Shown: positions 46,765 through 55,251, numbered from the stretch's first letter. The stretch: 64,000 nt of DNA from Streptomyces agglomeratus (GCF_001746415.1 NZ_MEHJ01000001.1:1985001-2049000), one strand, 5' to 3'. Notes: generated from the sequence alone by a model not told the origin. A program made the numbers and translations.

Positions 46765-46831
46765 GTGGTGCGGGCTCCAACCTGCCGGTGCCGCCCGGTG
46801 TCCGGCGCGGAATTGCGGTTACCCGTACGCC

Positions 46832-47910
46832 ATGGCACCGATCTGGCAGCGACATCACGGCAGTACGCGACACGAGCACGACCGGCACGCCCACTCCCGC
46901 GAGGGGGGCGGTGCCGAGCCCGGCGACGGAGCGGGGCCGGATCCGCGAGTGGAGCGGGACGCACCGGACCAGCCCACCGACATGCGCAAGAAGTCGTGGT
47001 GGGCGGTGCTCAGGCGCACGGTGGCGGAGTTCAAGGACGACGAACTGTCCGACCGCGCGGCCGGCCTGACGTACTACGGCGTACTGTCCCTCTTCCCCGC
47101 CCTGCTGGTGCTCGTCTCCCTGCTGGGCATCGCCGGTGAATCGGCCACCAAGAGCATCCTGGACAACCTCAGGCGGATGACCCCGGGTTCGGCCCGGGAC
47201 GTCATCTCCGGTGCGGTGGAGCAGTTGCAGGGCAACGGCGGCACCGGCTCGGTGCTGGCGATCGCCGGTCTGCTGGGCGCGCTGTGGTCGGCGTCCGGCT
47301 ATGTGGCCGCGTTCATCCGCGCCTCCAACGCCGTGTACGACATGCCGGAGGGACGGCCGGTGTGGAAGGTGCTGCCGGTACGGGTGGGCGTCACGCTGGT
47401 GCTGATGGTCATGGCCTGCGTCAGCGCGCTCATCGTGGTGTTCACCGGGGGCCTCGCGCGGCAACTGGGCGCGGCGCTCGGAATCGGGAGCTCCGCCCTG
47501 ACGGTGTGGTCCATCGCCAAGTGGCCCGTCCTGGTCCTCCTCGTCACCGTCATGGTCGCGATCCTGTACTGGGCCTCGCCCAACGCCAAGGGACGCGGCT
47601 TCAAATGGGTCACGCCCGGCAGTTTCCTCGCGCTGGTCATCTGGATGATCGCCTCGGGCGGCTTCGCGCTCTACGGAACTTCGGTTCGTACAACAAGACG
47701 TACGGCACCCTCGCCGGCGTGATCGTCTTCCTCGTCTGGCTGTGGCTCACCAACCTGGCGATCCTGCTCGGCCTGGAGTTCGACGCGGAAATGGCCAGGG
47801 AGCGCGCCATCATCGGCGGCCACCCCGCGGACGAGGAGCCGTACGTGCAGCCGCGTGACACCCGGACGTGGACCGATGAGGACCGCAGGGAGATGGGCGG
47901 CACCCCGTAG
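46832..47910 (+). pseudogene. YihY/BrkB-family inner-membrane protein, frameshifted
   Basis: The 5' frame from ATG at 46832 encodes a typical YihY (formerly 'ribonuclease BN') protein. It has an early DDELSDRAAGLTYYGVLSLFPALLVLVSLLG and about five membrane segments, ending in FLALVIWMIASGGFALYG. At about 47675 it leaves frame and stops at 47722. The family sequence resumes in another frame from 47677 (NFGSYNKTYGTLAGVIVFLVW…LLGLEFDAE) to 47910. Homologues read ALYVANFGSYNKTYG, so four bases appear missing between TAC and AAC. This is a recent lesion or a sequencing error. YihY proteins are envelope membrane proteins of unclear function. GTG 46949 is an alternative start. Confidence 0.82.
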
Positions 47911-48039
47911 CCGCCGGTGGCCGGTGGCGCGGGGCGGGCACCGCGCACCTCCGGTCGCCGCGGCGCAGCATGGCCCGGCAACGCCCGGGTACGCGGCGGG
48001 AATCCCCCGTACCGCGATACGAACGGAGAGTGAGCTGTC

Positions 48040-48537
48040 ATGGCGGGTCAACAGCCCGGGCACATCCCCTCTTCTCCCCGCACGGCGGAGCAGCCAAGGG
48101 CAGGTACGACGACGAGTACATCCACCACTTCCCCGCCGGGCCACGGCCCCGAGTCCAAGGAGCCGGTCGGGGAGCTGGTCAAGCAGGCGTCGGAGCAGGT
48201 CTCGCAGCTGATGCGGCAGGAACTTCGCCTGGCGCGGGCCGAGATGCAGGAGAAGGGCAAGCGGTTCGGGCTGGGCGGCGGCCTGTTCGGCGGAGCCGGC
48301 GTGGTCGGCTTCCTCGCCCTGCAAGCACTCGCCGCCACCGCGATCGTGGCCCTGGACCTGCTCTGGCCCCTGTGGGCCGCGGCTCTGGCCGTCACGGTCG
48401 TGCTGGGGGCAGTGGCCGCCGGGCTCGCCGCCGGTGGCAAGAAGCAGATCGGCCGGGCCACTCCGCCGGCCCCCGAACAGGCCATCGAGAGCGTCAGGGC
48501 CGATGTGGCAGAAATCAAGGAGAGGGCACACCGATGA
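48040..48537 (+). CDS. Holin-X family membrane protein
   Basis: 165 residues from ATG at 48040. A Ser/Thr-rich start is followed by an amphipathic helix (ELVKQASEQVSQLMRQELRLARAEM). Two membrane segments follow (GLFGGAGVVGFLALQALAATAIVAL and LWPLWAAALAVTVVLGAVAAGLAAG). This is the actinobacterial 'phage holin family' (PF07332). Despite the name there is no phage context. It begins a tight three-gene operon with DUF3618 and DUF4235 genes; its stop overlaps the next start (ATGA). Confidence 0.88.
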   Translation: MAGQQPGHIPSSPRTAEQPRAGTTTSTSTTSPPGHGPESKEPVGELVKQASEQVSQLMRQELRLARAEMQEKGKRFGLGGGLFGGAGVVGFLALQALAATAIVALDLLWPLWAAALAVTVVLGAVAAGLAAGGKKQIGRATPPAPEQAIESVRADVAEIKERAHR

Positions 48538-48971
48538 GCATCAACCCGCAGGACAACGGCTCCACGCCCACGCCCGGCCCGGAAGAACTGCGCGAGCAGG
48601 TGGAGGGCACTCGTGAGGAGCTCGGCCGGACGGTCGAGGCGCTGGCGGCGAAGGCCGATGTGAAGGCCCAGGTGCAGGAGAAAGCGGCGCAGGTGAGGAG
48701 TCAGGTGCAGGACAAGGCCGCCGAGGTGCTGCACCTGGCGCAGGAGAAGACGCCCGAGCCGGTACGGGAGAAGGCCGCGCAGACCAAGGAGCAGATCGTG
48801 CAGACCGCGGCCGCGGTGGCCGACAAGTTCCAGGAGAAGGCGCCGCCCCAGGTGTCCGAGAAGGCGTACGAGGTGGCGGAGAAGGCGCGTGGCAATCGCG
48901 GCCTGGTCATCGCCGGGGTGGCGGCGTCCTTCGCCGTGCTCCTCCTCGTACGGCGGGGCAGGAGGCGTTGA
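48534..48971 (+). CDS. DUF3618 protein
   Basis: 145 residues from ATG at 48534, overlapping the Holin-X stop. The N-terminal DUF3618 motif (LREQVEGTREELGRTVEALAAKADV) begins a long charged helix. This contains degenerate 11-residue repeats (VQEKAAQVRSQVQDKAAEV, QEKTPEPVREKAAQ) similar to LEA or apolipoprotein-like amphipathic helices. One membrane segment (GLVIAGVAASFAVLLLV) sits at the C-terminus. It probably lines the inner face of the membrane. Function unknown; envelope or desiccation stress is a plausible setting. Confidence 0.88.
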   Translation: MSINPQDNGSTPTPGPEELREQVEGTREELGRTVEALAAKADVKAQVQEKAAQVRSQVQDKAAEVLHLAQEKTPEPVREKAAQTKEQIVQTAAAVADKFQEKAPPQVSEKAYEVAEKARGNRGLVIAGVAASFAVLLLVRRGRRR

Positions 48972-49237
48972 TGAAAGCCTCCAAGATCGTCTACAAGCCT
49001 GTGGGCCTGGCGCTCGGCGCGGTCAGCGGCGCCGTGGCCGGTGGTGTCTTCAAACAGGTGTGGAAGGTCGTCGGTCACGACGAGGACGCCCCGGACGCCA
49101 CCGACGCGGACCGCGGCTGGCGGGAGATCCTGCTGGCCGCCACCCTCCAGGGCGCGATCTTCGCCGCCGTGAAGGCGGCGGTCGACCGCGGCGGCGCCAC
49201 CGCCGTGCACCGTCTGACCGGCACCTGGCCCGGCTGA
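48971..49237 (+). CDS. DUF4235 protein
   Basis: 88 residues from ATG at 48971, overlapping the preceding stop by one base with GGAGG just upstream. It has the DUF4235 pattern: KIVYKPVGLALGAVSGAVAGGVFKQVWKVV, then DRGWREILLAATLQGAIFAAVKAAVDRGGA. Two short hydrophobic helices suggest a small membrane protein. Third gene of the Holin-X/DUF3618/DUF4235 operon. Confidence 0.88.
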   Translation: MKASKIVYKPVGLALGAVSGAVAGGVFKQVWKVVGHDEDAPDATDADRGWREILLAATLQGAIFAAVKAAVDRGGATAVHRLTGTWPG

Positions 49238-49306
49238 CCGGTCTCCGGGGCGGCGGGGGCCGTGGGGGCCGCTGCCGGACGAGGCCCGCCGGCGGCACCC
49301 ACGCGT

Positions 49307-49352
49307 CAGTGGGGCCGCCGGGACCCGCATCCGGGTCCCGGCGGCCCCACTG
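49307..49352. terminator. Very strong bidirectional hairpin
   Basis: A perfect 21-bp stem (49307-49327 with 49332-49352) around CATC, beginning CAGTGGGGCCGCCGGG. It lies between the DUF4235 gene and the convergent PRC-barrel gene. Confidence 0.88.
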
Positions 49353-49386
49353 GCGTACCGGCGTGCCCACTGGCGTACCGGCGTGC
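49347..49386. repeat. 20-bp perfect tandem duplication
   Basis: CCACTGGCGTACCGGCGTGC occurs twice head to tail (49347-49366 and 49367-49386), overlapping the right arm of the hairpin and ending just before the PRC-barrel stop. Probably a replication-slippage duplication. Confidence 0.9.
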
Positions 49387-49389
49387 GTA

Positions 49390-49845
49390 TCAGGTGGCGT
49401 CGTAGACCCGCAGACGGGTACGAGCGCCCTCGCGGCCGCCCGTGCTGTCCGCGCCGTCGCGGATGTGCTGGGCCCGGTCCATGGCGGACCAGCCCGTGCC
49501 TGAGTCGGCGTTCACCTGCTCCCCGGCGTCCCGGATGCCGTAGTGCGCGAACAGCGTCTGCTCGTCGGCCACGGAGAGCACGTCGCCGCCGCCGGCTCCT
49601 GCCGCCGGGGCCGTCTCGATCGCGGCCGCCGTGACCGCGAGTTCCACGTGGTCGCCGGACAGCACCGCTTCCCGCAGCGGTACGAAGACGTCACCGGGAC
49701 CGGACGGTCCGCTGCGGACCCGGGCCCACTCGGGCCGGCCGGTGGTGTCGTCGAGCAGGAGGCGCTCCACATGGCCGATGTCGAGCCCTTCGGCGTCGTG
49801 GACCGGACGGCCGGTCATCGTACCGAGCTGCTCCTGGGTGATCAC
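49390..49845 (-). CDS. PRC-barrel domain protein
   Basis: 151 residues from ATG at 49845. The N-terminal PRC-barrel (~1-85) reads LGTMTGRPVHDAEGLDIGHVERLLLDD, WARVRSG and DVFVPLREAVLSGDHVELAV. A Gly/Ala linker and a C-terminal segment (ADEQTLFAHYGI…) complete it. Such proteins are common in Streptomyces stress loci, but the molecular role is unclear. It probably belongs to the same envelope/stress neighbourhood as the convergent Holin-X operon. Confidence 0.85.
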   Translation of the reverse strand: MITQEQLGTMTGRPVHDAEGLDIGHVERLLLDDTTGRPEWARVRSGPSGPGDVFVPLREAVLSGDHVELAVTAAAIETAPAAGAGGGDVLSVADEQTLFAHYGIRDAGEQVNADSGTGWSAMDRAQHIRDGADSTGGREGARTRLRVYDAT

Positions 49846-49958
49846 TGCTGCTCCTCAATGTCCTGCCGCGGCCTGTCCCTCCTCGTCTTGCCTGTCCCTC
49901 ACCCGGCAAACCGGAGGCCGCTCTTCGCCGGCCGGCTTGCTTCGCCCGCCCGCCCGCG

Positions 49959-49981
49959 CCGGCGGCCGGCCCGGCCGCCGG
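49959..49981 (-). terminator. Hairpin at the end of the MFS gene
   Basis: CCGGCGGCCGG and CCGGCCGCCGG, separated by one C, abut the MFS stop codon at 49982-49984. Confidence 0.6.
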
Positions 49982-51526
49982 TCAGGGACCGGGAAGGCCC
50001 CCGCCCTGGAGGCGTTCGAGGTCGGACGGGCGGACCTGGATGGCGAACAGCGCCACGATGGCGGCCACCACGGCGAACACCGCGGCGACGATGAACGCTG
50101 CCGAGACTCCGGCGGTGAGGATCTCGTCGCTCCACGGGGGCGGCAGCTGTCCGGTGCGTTCGAAGGTCAGCCGCTCCCTGGGGGTGGCCCGTGCCATGAA
50201 GCCCGCGATCTGGTCCTCGGACTCGTGACGGCTGGCCGTACCGAACACCGTCACCAGGATGGACAACCCCAGCGAGCCGCCCACCTGCTGGGTGACGTTG
50301 AGGAGGCCCGAAGCCGCGCCCGACTCGTGCGGCGGTACGCCCGAGACCGCCATCAGCGTCAGCGCGACGAAGTTCATGCCCATGCCGAGGCTGAAGACCA
50401 GCATGGGCCCCAGGATGCTGCCCAGGTACGTCGAGTCGATGTCCGTCAGGGTCAGCCACGACAGCCCGGCCGCCGCCAGGACCGAGCCCGTCACCATGAA
50501 CGGTTTCGGACCGTACCTGGGAAGGAGCTGCGAGGCCATGGCGGCGCCCACCGCGATCACCGCGCTGACCGGCAGGAAGGCGAGACCGGCCCGCAGCGGG
50601 CTGAAGTCCAGGACGTTCTGGACGAACAGGGTGAGGAAGAAGAACATGCCGAACATCGCGGCCGCGAGGCTGAGCATGATGCCGTACGTGCCCGCCCGGT
50701 TGCGGTCGGCGAACATGTGCAACGGTGTGATGGGCTGCTTCGAGCGCCGCTCCACCAGGAAGAACGTCGCGAGCAGCACGACCGCCGCGCCGAACGACGC
50801 CAGCGTCAGACCGTCGGTCCAGCCGTCCTGCGCCGCGCGGATGAAGCCGTAGACCAGACACACCATGCCGAGGGTGGAGGTCAGAGCGCCGGTGAAGTCG
50901 AAGCGGCCGGGATGGCGCTCGGACTCCTTGATGACCCGGGGGGTGGCGACGGCGATGAGCAGCCCGATCGGCACATTGACGAAGAGCACCCAGCGCCAGT
51001 CGAGCCATTCGACGAGCATGCCGCCGGCCAGCAGGCCGATCGCGCCACCGCCCGCCGAGACCGCGGCGAAGACGCCGAAGGCCCGGTTGCGGGCCGGGCC
51101 TTCGGTGAAGGTGGTGGTGATCAGCGCGAGGGAGGTCGGCGAGGCGATGGCTCCGCCGACACCCTGGAGGGCACGCGCGGCGAGGAGCTGGCCGGAGTTC
51201 TGCGCCAGGCCGCCGAGCAGTGAGGCCAGGACGAAGAGAAGGACGCCGAAGATGAAGACCCTTCGGCGTCCGAGGATGTCACCGGCGCGGCCGCCGAGGA
51301 GCAGCAGACCGCCGAATGTGAGTGTGTAGGCGTTGACCACCCACGAGAGGCTCGTCGTGGAGAATTCGAGATCGCTCTGGATCTGCGGCAGCGCGATGTT
51401 CACGATGGTGATGTCGAGCACCACCATCAGCTGGCACGAGGCGATGACCAGCAGCGCCAGGCCGTTCTTGCCACCCTGGCCGGAAGCGGCTCCCGCTTGC
51501 GCTGGCGTCGGTTGTGAGGTCGTCAT
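49982..51526 (-). CDS. MFS drug exporter, DHA2/EmrB-QacA type (14 TM)
   Basis: 514 residues from ATG at 51526, with about 14 membrane segments. Motif C-like and DHA2 landmarks are present: VVLDITIVNIALPQIQSDL in TM1, WVVNAYTLTFGGLLLLGGRAGDILGRRRVF (motif A), and an ARALQGVGGAIASPTSLALI segment. It is a proton-driven exporter of hydrophobic or cationic compounds. No local regulator is present, but an inverted repeat lies just upstream (51553-51570). Substrate unknown. Confidence 0.93.
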   Translation of the reverse strand: MTTSQPTPAQAGAASGQGGKNGLALLVIASCQLMVVLDITIVNIALPQIQSDLEFSTTSLSWVVNAYTLTFGGLLLLGGRAGDILGRRRVFIFGVLLFVLASLLGGLAQNSGQLLAARALQGVGGAIASPTSLALITTTFTEGPARNRAFGVFAAVSAGGGAIGLLAGGMLVEWLDWRWVLFVNVPIGLLIAVATPRVIKESERHPGRFDFTGALTSTLGMVCLVYGFIRAAQDGWTDGLTLASFGAAVVLLATFFLVERRSKQPITPLHMFADRNRAGTYGIMLSLAAAMFGMFFFLTLFVQNVLDFSPLRAGLAFLPVSAVIAVGAAMASQLLPRYGPKPFMVTGSVLAAAGLSWLTLTDIDSTYLGSILGPMLVFSLGMGMNFVALTLMAVSGVPPHESGAASGLLNVTQQVGGSLGLSILVTVFGTASRHESEDQIAGFMARATPRERLTFERTGQLPPPWSDEILTAGVSAAFIVAAVFAVVAAIVALFAIQVRPSDLERLQGGGLPGP

Positions 51527-51552
51527 GGCACCTGGCCCTCACGGCAGGGGCA

Positions 51553-51570
51553 GTGGGCGGTTTTGCCCAC
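51553..51570. promoter_or_regulatory. Inverted repeat GTGGGC-N6-GCCCAC upstream of the MFS gene
   Basis: A perfect 6-6-6 dyad with spacer GGTTTT, 27-44 bases upstream of the exporter start. It is a candidate operator for an unlinked TetR/MarR-type repressor. Confidence 0.5.
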
Positions 51571-51613
51571 CACTCGACCGTAAGCCCGGCCCCTGAGGGT
51601 CACCAGTCGATCA

Positions 51614-51636
51614 GCCGCGCCCCTCGGGGGCGCGGC
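51614..51636 (-). terminator. Terminator of the GNAT gene
   Basis: GCCGCGCCCC and GGGGCGCGGC pair around TCG, 11 bases past the stop of the gene at 51647. Confidence 0.75.
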
Positions 51637-51646
51637 AGGCGGGTGG

Positions 51647-52246
51647 TCAGGGGCGCAGGAGGCGGGCGGTCAGCGCCTCGCGGGCCGCCGGCCATTCATC
51701 GGCGAGCATCGAGTAGACCACGGTGTCGCGCACGGTTCCGTCCGGCCTGGTGCGATGGCTGCGCAGTACACCTTCGTGCCGCGCGCCGAGCCGTTCGATG
51801 GCGCGCTGCGAGCGCTCGTTGAGGTGGTCGGTGTGCCAGGTGACGCGCCGCGCGCCGAGGGCGTCGAAGGCCCGGCCGAGGAGCAGCAGCTTGGCCTCGG
51901 TGTTGATGCCGGTGCGGTGGAAGCGGCTGCCGAGCCAGGTCGAGCCGATGGCGATGCCCCGGTGGGCGGGCTCTATCTCGTAGTACGAAGTGGAACCGGC
52001 GACCTCTCCGGTGGCGACGTCGATCTGCGCGAACGCGACACTGTCCCCACCCTCCTGCTTCGCCAGCAGCTCCTCGACGATCCCGCGCATCCCGGCGGCG
52101 TCGGCCGGCTGCTCATGGGACAGCCAGGTCCACACGGAGGGGTCCTTCAGCGCTTCGAAGAGGCCCTCGGCGTGATCGGCGCTCAACGGTTCCAGACGTA
52201 CGAAACGGCCGGTGAGCGTGGGGCGTTCGTACCAGGCACTGCTCAT
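51647..52246 (-). CDS. GNAT acetyltransferase, RimJ-like
   Basis: 199 residues from ATG at 52246. It is the RimJ/RimL-like branch of GNAT: TLTGRFVRLEPLSADHAEGLFEAL, VAFAQIDVATGEVAGSTSYYEI, GIAIGSTWLGSRFHRTGINTEAKLLLL and ERLGARHEGVLRSHRTRPDGTVRDTVVYSML. It acetylates an amine, perhaps a protein N-terminus or small molecule, using acetyl-CoA. Monocistronic; acceptor unknown. Confidence 0.9.
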   Translation of the reverse strand: MSSAWYERPTLTGRFVRLEPLSADHAEGLFEALKDPSVWTWLSHEQPADAAGMRGIVEELLAKQEGGDSVAFAQIDVATGEVAGSTSYYEIEPAHRGIAIGSTWLGSRFHRTGINTEAKLLLLGRAFDALGARRVTWHTDHLNERSQRAIERLGARHEGVLRSHRTRPDGTVRDTVVYSMLADEWPAAREALTARLLRP

Positions 52247-52342
52247 CGGGGATCCTCATTCCCGGCCATATACACGGCCAAATCCATAGGTAGCGCCCAT
52301 CGCGCTTGCGTTCGAGGGTGGTGCACATGGTGGGATGAGCCG

Positions 52343-53605
52343 ATGCGACCCCCCACACGCATAGCCTCACATTCCCCCAATCCCTACGACGAACTGGCCC
52401 TGCTCGCACCGCCGGAGCCGGACTACGAGCACCTCCCCGACGACGTCGGCAAGGACGACCCGCTCGGTCTCGGACCCGGTATCGGCATCAGCTCGGGTCC
52501 CGGTCCCGCACCGGACGACGAAGGCCGGGCCGATGACGACGAAGACGAGTGGAAGCCGCCCAACCACCGGGGCAAAAGCCGGCTCGCGGCTGTCCCCGTC
52601 GTACTGAAACTGGCCGTCACCGGCCTCGTCTGCGCCTGCCTCCTGCTGACCAGCGACCGCTTGGCCGTGCTGTACGCGCAGGACAAGGCCGAGGAGAAAC
52701 TCCAGCAGTCCCTCGGGCTCGCCGCCGCGCCCGAGGTCGAGATCCACGGCTTCCCCTTCCTCACCCAGGTCATGAGCCGGCGGCTCGACGAGGTCGACGT
52801 CACCGTTCCGGACGTGGCCGCCGACCGGGTCTCCCTCGCCCAGGTGCGGGCGACCGCCAAGGACATCCGCGTCGTCGGCGATCTCCCGGCGTCGGTCCGG
52901 GGCGCCGTCGTCGGCAAGGTGGACGGCGACGTACTGCTGTCCTTCGACGACCTGAGCCGCGAACTGGGCGCCTCGCAGGCGAAGTTCACCAAGGACGGCG
53001 CCGGCCGGGTGCGGGTGACGGGCTCCCTGCCCGTCGCGGGCCGGGAAGTGCGCGTACGGGCCGAGGCGCACGTACGCCGCGACGGCGACCGGGCGGTCTC
53101 GACCACCGTCGACCGCATGCGGCTCGACATCCCCGGCCTCGTCACCTACCGGCCGGGCAAGGACCGCGCGCGCTCCGGCCTGACGCTGCACCCCGAGGCC
53201 GCCGCCCGGATCAGCCGCGAGGCGGCACACATCAAGGCGCTGCTGGCGGTTCCGGCGGTCGCGGAGCGGCTGGGTGTACGGGACGCGTGGGTCGAGCGGG
53301 CGCTGCGCAGCGAGAGGGCGCTGCACGAACTCACCGGCTCCCCACGCTTCGTACAGAGCCTGATGAAGCTCAACCTCGTCGACGTGGTGATGGACCACCC
53401 CTGGCTGCTGGAGAAGGCCGGCATCGACCCCGGGCTGGTCGGCGCGCTGCTCGCCCTGCGGCCGCCGGAGCTGTCCGACCGGCTCTCGCTGAACTTCCGG
53501 CTGCCGAGTACGCCGGGCGGGCTCCGGCTGCGCGCCATCAGCGTGGAACGCGAGGGAATCAGGGCCGACCTGTCGGGTACGGGGCTGACTCTCGGGTCCT
53601 CCTGA
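52343..53605 (+). CDS. LmeA-like DUF2993 membrane-anchored protein
   Basis: 420 residues from ATG at 52343. A ~85-residue acidic, Pro-rich cytosolic region is followed by one membrane segment (VVLKLAVTGLVCACLLLTS). An extracytoplasmic DUF2993 domain (~120-420) includes EIHGFPFLTQVMSRRLDEVDVTVPDV, DGDVLLSFDDLSRELG and LRLRAISVEREGIRADLSGTG. The mycobacterial relative LmeA binds phospholipids and supports lipomannan synthesis. Here a lipid-binding envelope role is plausible. Monocistronic. Confidence 0.85.
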   Translation: MRPPTRIASHSPNPYDELALLAPPEPDYEHLPDDVGKDDPLGLGPGIGISSGPGPAPDDEGRADDDEDEWKPPNHRGKSRLAAVPVVLKLAVTGLVCACLLLTSDRLAVLYAQDKAEEKLQQSLGLAAAPEVEIHGFPFLTQVMSRRLDEVDVTVPDVAADRVSLAQVRATAKDIRVVGDLPASVRGAVVGKVDGDVLLSFDDLSRELGASQAKFTKDGAGRVRVTGSLPVAGREVRVRAEAHVRRDGDRAVSTTVDRMRLDIPGLVTYRPGKDRARSGLTLHPEAAARISREAAHIKALLAVPAVAERLGVRDAWVERALRSERALHELTGSPRFVQSLMKLNLVDVVMDHPWLLEKAGIDPGLVGALLALRPPELSDRLSLNFRLPSTPGGLRLRAISVEREGIRADLSGTGLTLGSS

Positions 53606-53645
53606 TCAGGTCCTCAGGGAGCGAGGGGCCTGTCGCGGGCCCCGG

Positions 53646-54089
53646 TCAGGGCAGTACGGCCACACCGTCCAGCTCGACCAGGGCCTGCTCGTCCCACAGG
53701 CGCACCACGCCGATGACCGCCATGGCGGGGTAGTCGCGGCCCGCCAGCCGGCTCCAGACGCGGCCCAGTTCCGGGGCGTGGGCGCGGTAGTCGGCGACAT
53801 CGGTGGCGTAGACGGTGACGCGGGCAAGGTCGGCGGGGGCGCCCCCGGCGGCGTGCAGCGCCGTGAGCAGGTTGCCGAGCGCCTTTTCGAACTGGGCGGG
53901 CAGCGTGTCCCCGACCACCTTGCCGTCCGTGTCGAGCGCGGTCTGGCCCGCCAGGAAGACCAGCTGGGAACCGGTGGCGGTGACCGCGTGCGAGAAGCCG
54001 GAGGGAGGCGAGAGTTCCGCCGGGTTGAGCCGGTCGACGCGGTGCGGCCGGGGCGGGTGTGACGGGTGCTCGGGGTGGTGCGTGGTCAT
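53646..54089 (-). CDS. RidA-family enamine/imine deaminase
   Basis: 147 residues from ATG at 54089, overlapping the upstream acyl-CoA dehydrogenase stop by four bases. The YjgF/RidA fold is clear: GSQLVFLAGQTALDTDGKVVG, QFEKALGNLLTALHAAGGAPADLARVTVY, and PAMAVIGVVRLWDEQALVELDGVAVLP. In canonical RidA a C-terminal Arg binds the substrate carboxylate; here an Arg lies in VVRLWDE. A deaminase fits a pathway in which an amino group must be lost from a dearomatised 2-aminobenzoyl-CoA intermediate. Confidence 0.9.
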   Translation of the reverse strand: MTTHHPEHPSHPPRPHRVDRLNPAELSPPSGFSHAVTATGSQLVFLAGQTALDTDGKVVGDTLPAQFEKALGNLLTALHAAGGAPADLARVTVYATDVADYRAHAPELGRVWSRLAGRDYPAMAVIGVVRLWDEQALVELDGVAVLP

Positions 54090-55195
54090 CGGTACAGCTC
54101 CTTCGCGATGATCGTGCGCTGGACCTCGGTCGCACCCTCGTAGATACGCGGCGCCCGCACTTCCCGGTAGAGGTGTTCGAGCAGGTGGCCGCGCTGGAGG
54201 GCGCGGGCCCCGTGCAACTGGACGGCGGCGTCGACGACGTACTGGGCGGTCTCGGTGGCGAAGAGCTTGGCCATGGCGGCGCGCCTCGGGACGCCGGGCG
54301 CGCCCGCGTCGTAGGCCGAGGCGGCGGCGTACACGAGCAGCCGGGCGGCCTCGGTGCGGGTCGCCATCTCGGCGACCTGGTGGGCCACCGCCTGGAGGTC
54401 CTTGAGCAGCCCGCCGAAGGCGGTGCGGTTCGCGGTGTGCTCGACGGCCGCGTCGAGGGCGGCCTGCGCCATGCCGACGGCGAAGGCGCCGACGCTGGGG
54501 CGGAAGAGGTTGAGGGTGTCCATGGCGACGCGGAAGCCGCGGTCCACCTCCCCGATGACATCCGCGCGGGTGACGGGTACGCCGTCGAAGGCGAGGGCGC
54601 CGATGGCGTGCGGCGAGAGCATGTCGAGCGCCGTGCCGGTCAGGCCGGGGCGGCCGGCGGGGACCAGGAAGGCGGTCACGCCGCGGGCCCCCGCGCCCTC
54701 GGTGGTCAGGGCGAAGACGGTGTAGAAGTCCGCCTCCGGCGCGTTGGAGATCCAGAGCTTCTCACCGGACAGGCGCCATCCGTCACCCTCCGGTACGGTC
54801 GAGAGCGAGAGCGCCGCGGCGTCCGATCCCGCGCCCGGCTCACTGAGGGCGAACGCCGCGATCGCCCGCCCCGCGGTCACTTCGGGCAGCCAGCGCTCCC
54901 GCTGGCCGTCCGTGCCCCACCTGGCCACGGGACTGGCCCCGAGTCCCTGGAGTGCGAGCGCGGTCTCGGCCTCGGTGCAGGCACGTGCGAGGGATTCCCG
55001 CATCAGGCAGAGGTCGAGGGCCCCTGAGTCGAACAGCCTTGCCAGCAGGCCGTGTTCGCCGAGGGCGGCGACCAACGGGCGGTTCACCCGTCCCGGTTCC
55101 CCCTTCTCGGCGAGAGGGCGCAAATGGTTCGCGGCCAGGGTGCGAAGCCGCTCGCACCACTCCTGCTGCTGAGGTTCCAGTGCGAACTGCGGCAT
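54086..55195 (-). CDS. Acyl-CoA dehydrogenase of the aromatic-CoA locus
   Basis: 369 residues from ATG at 55195. It is an FAD-dependent acyl-CoA dehydrogenase: AFALSEPGAGSDAAAL, GEKLWISNAPEADFYTVFA, an FAD-contact region NRTAFGGLLKDLQAVAHQVA, and the catalytic-Glu motif IYEGATEVQRTIIAKELY at the C-terminus. It forms a two-gene operon with RidA and is divergent from the CoA ligase, sharing an 84-bp control region. It probably oxidises a ring-derived or ring-reduced acyl-CoA in the pathway. Confidence 0.9.
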   Translation of the reverse strand: MPQFALEPQQQEWCERLRTLAANHLRPLAEKGEPGRVNRPLVAALGEHGLLARLFDSGALDLCLMRESLARACTEAETALALQGLGASPVARWGTDGQRERWLPEVTAGRAIAAFALSEPGAGSDAAALSLSTVPEGDGWRLSGEKLWISNAPEADFYTVFALTTEGAGARGVTAFLVPAGRPGLTGTALDMLSPHAIGALAFDGVPVTRADVIGEVDRGFRVAMDTLNLFRPSVGAFAVGMAQAALDAAVEHTANRTAFGGLLKDLQAVAHQVAEMATRTEAARLLVYAAASAYDAGAPGVPRRAAMAKLFATETAQYVVDAAVQLHGARALQRGHLLEHLYREVRAPRIYEGATEVQRTIIAKELYR

Positions 55196-55222
55196 GTCCT
55201 CGCCTCACTCTTATCGCGAACC

Positions 55223-55238
55223 GTTGACTGTCGTCACC
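55223..55238. promoter_or_regulatory. Candidate PaaX operator, site 1
   Basis: GTTGACTGTCGTCACC, an imperfect 6-4-6 dyad, lies in the middle of the divergent dehydrogenase/ligase control region. Its core ACTGTCGTCAC recurs at 62077-62087 before the other catabolic operon. It overlaps the plus-strand -35 TTGACT. Confidence 0.6.
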
Positions 55239-55251
55239 CAAACGATACGCT
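55224..55251 (+). promoter_or_regulatory. Promoter of the CoA ligase gene
   Basis: TTGACT (55224-55229) and TACGCT (55246-55251) are separated by 16 bases and fit a housekeeping-sigma promoter 28 bases before the ATG. Confidence 0.5.

Noticed and set aside
48040..48537. Phage origin of the Holin-X gene
   Set aside because: No phage structural, lysis or integrase genes are near, and the family is a chromosomal actinobacterial one despite its name.
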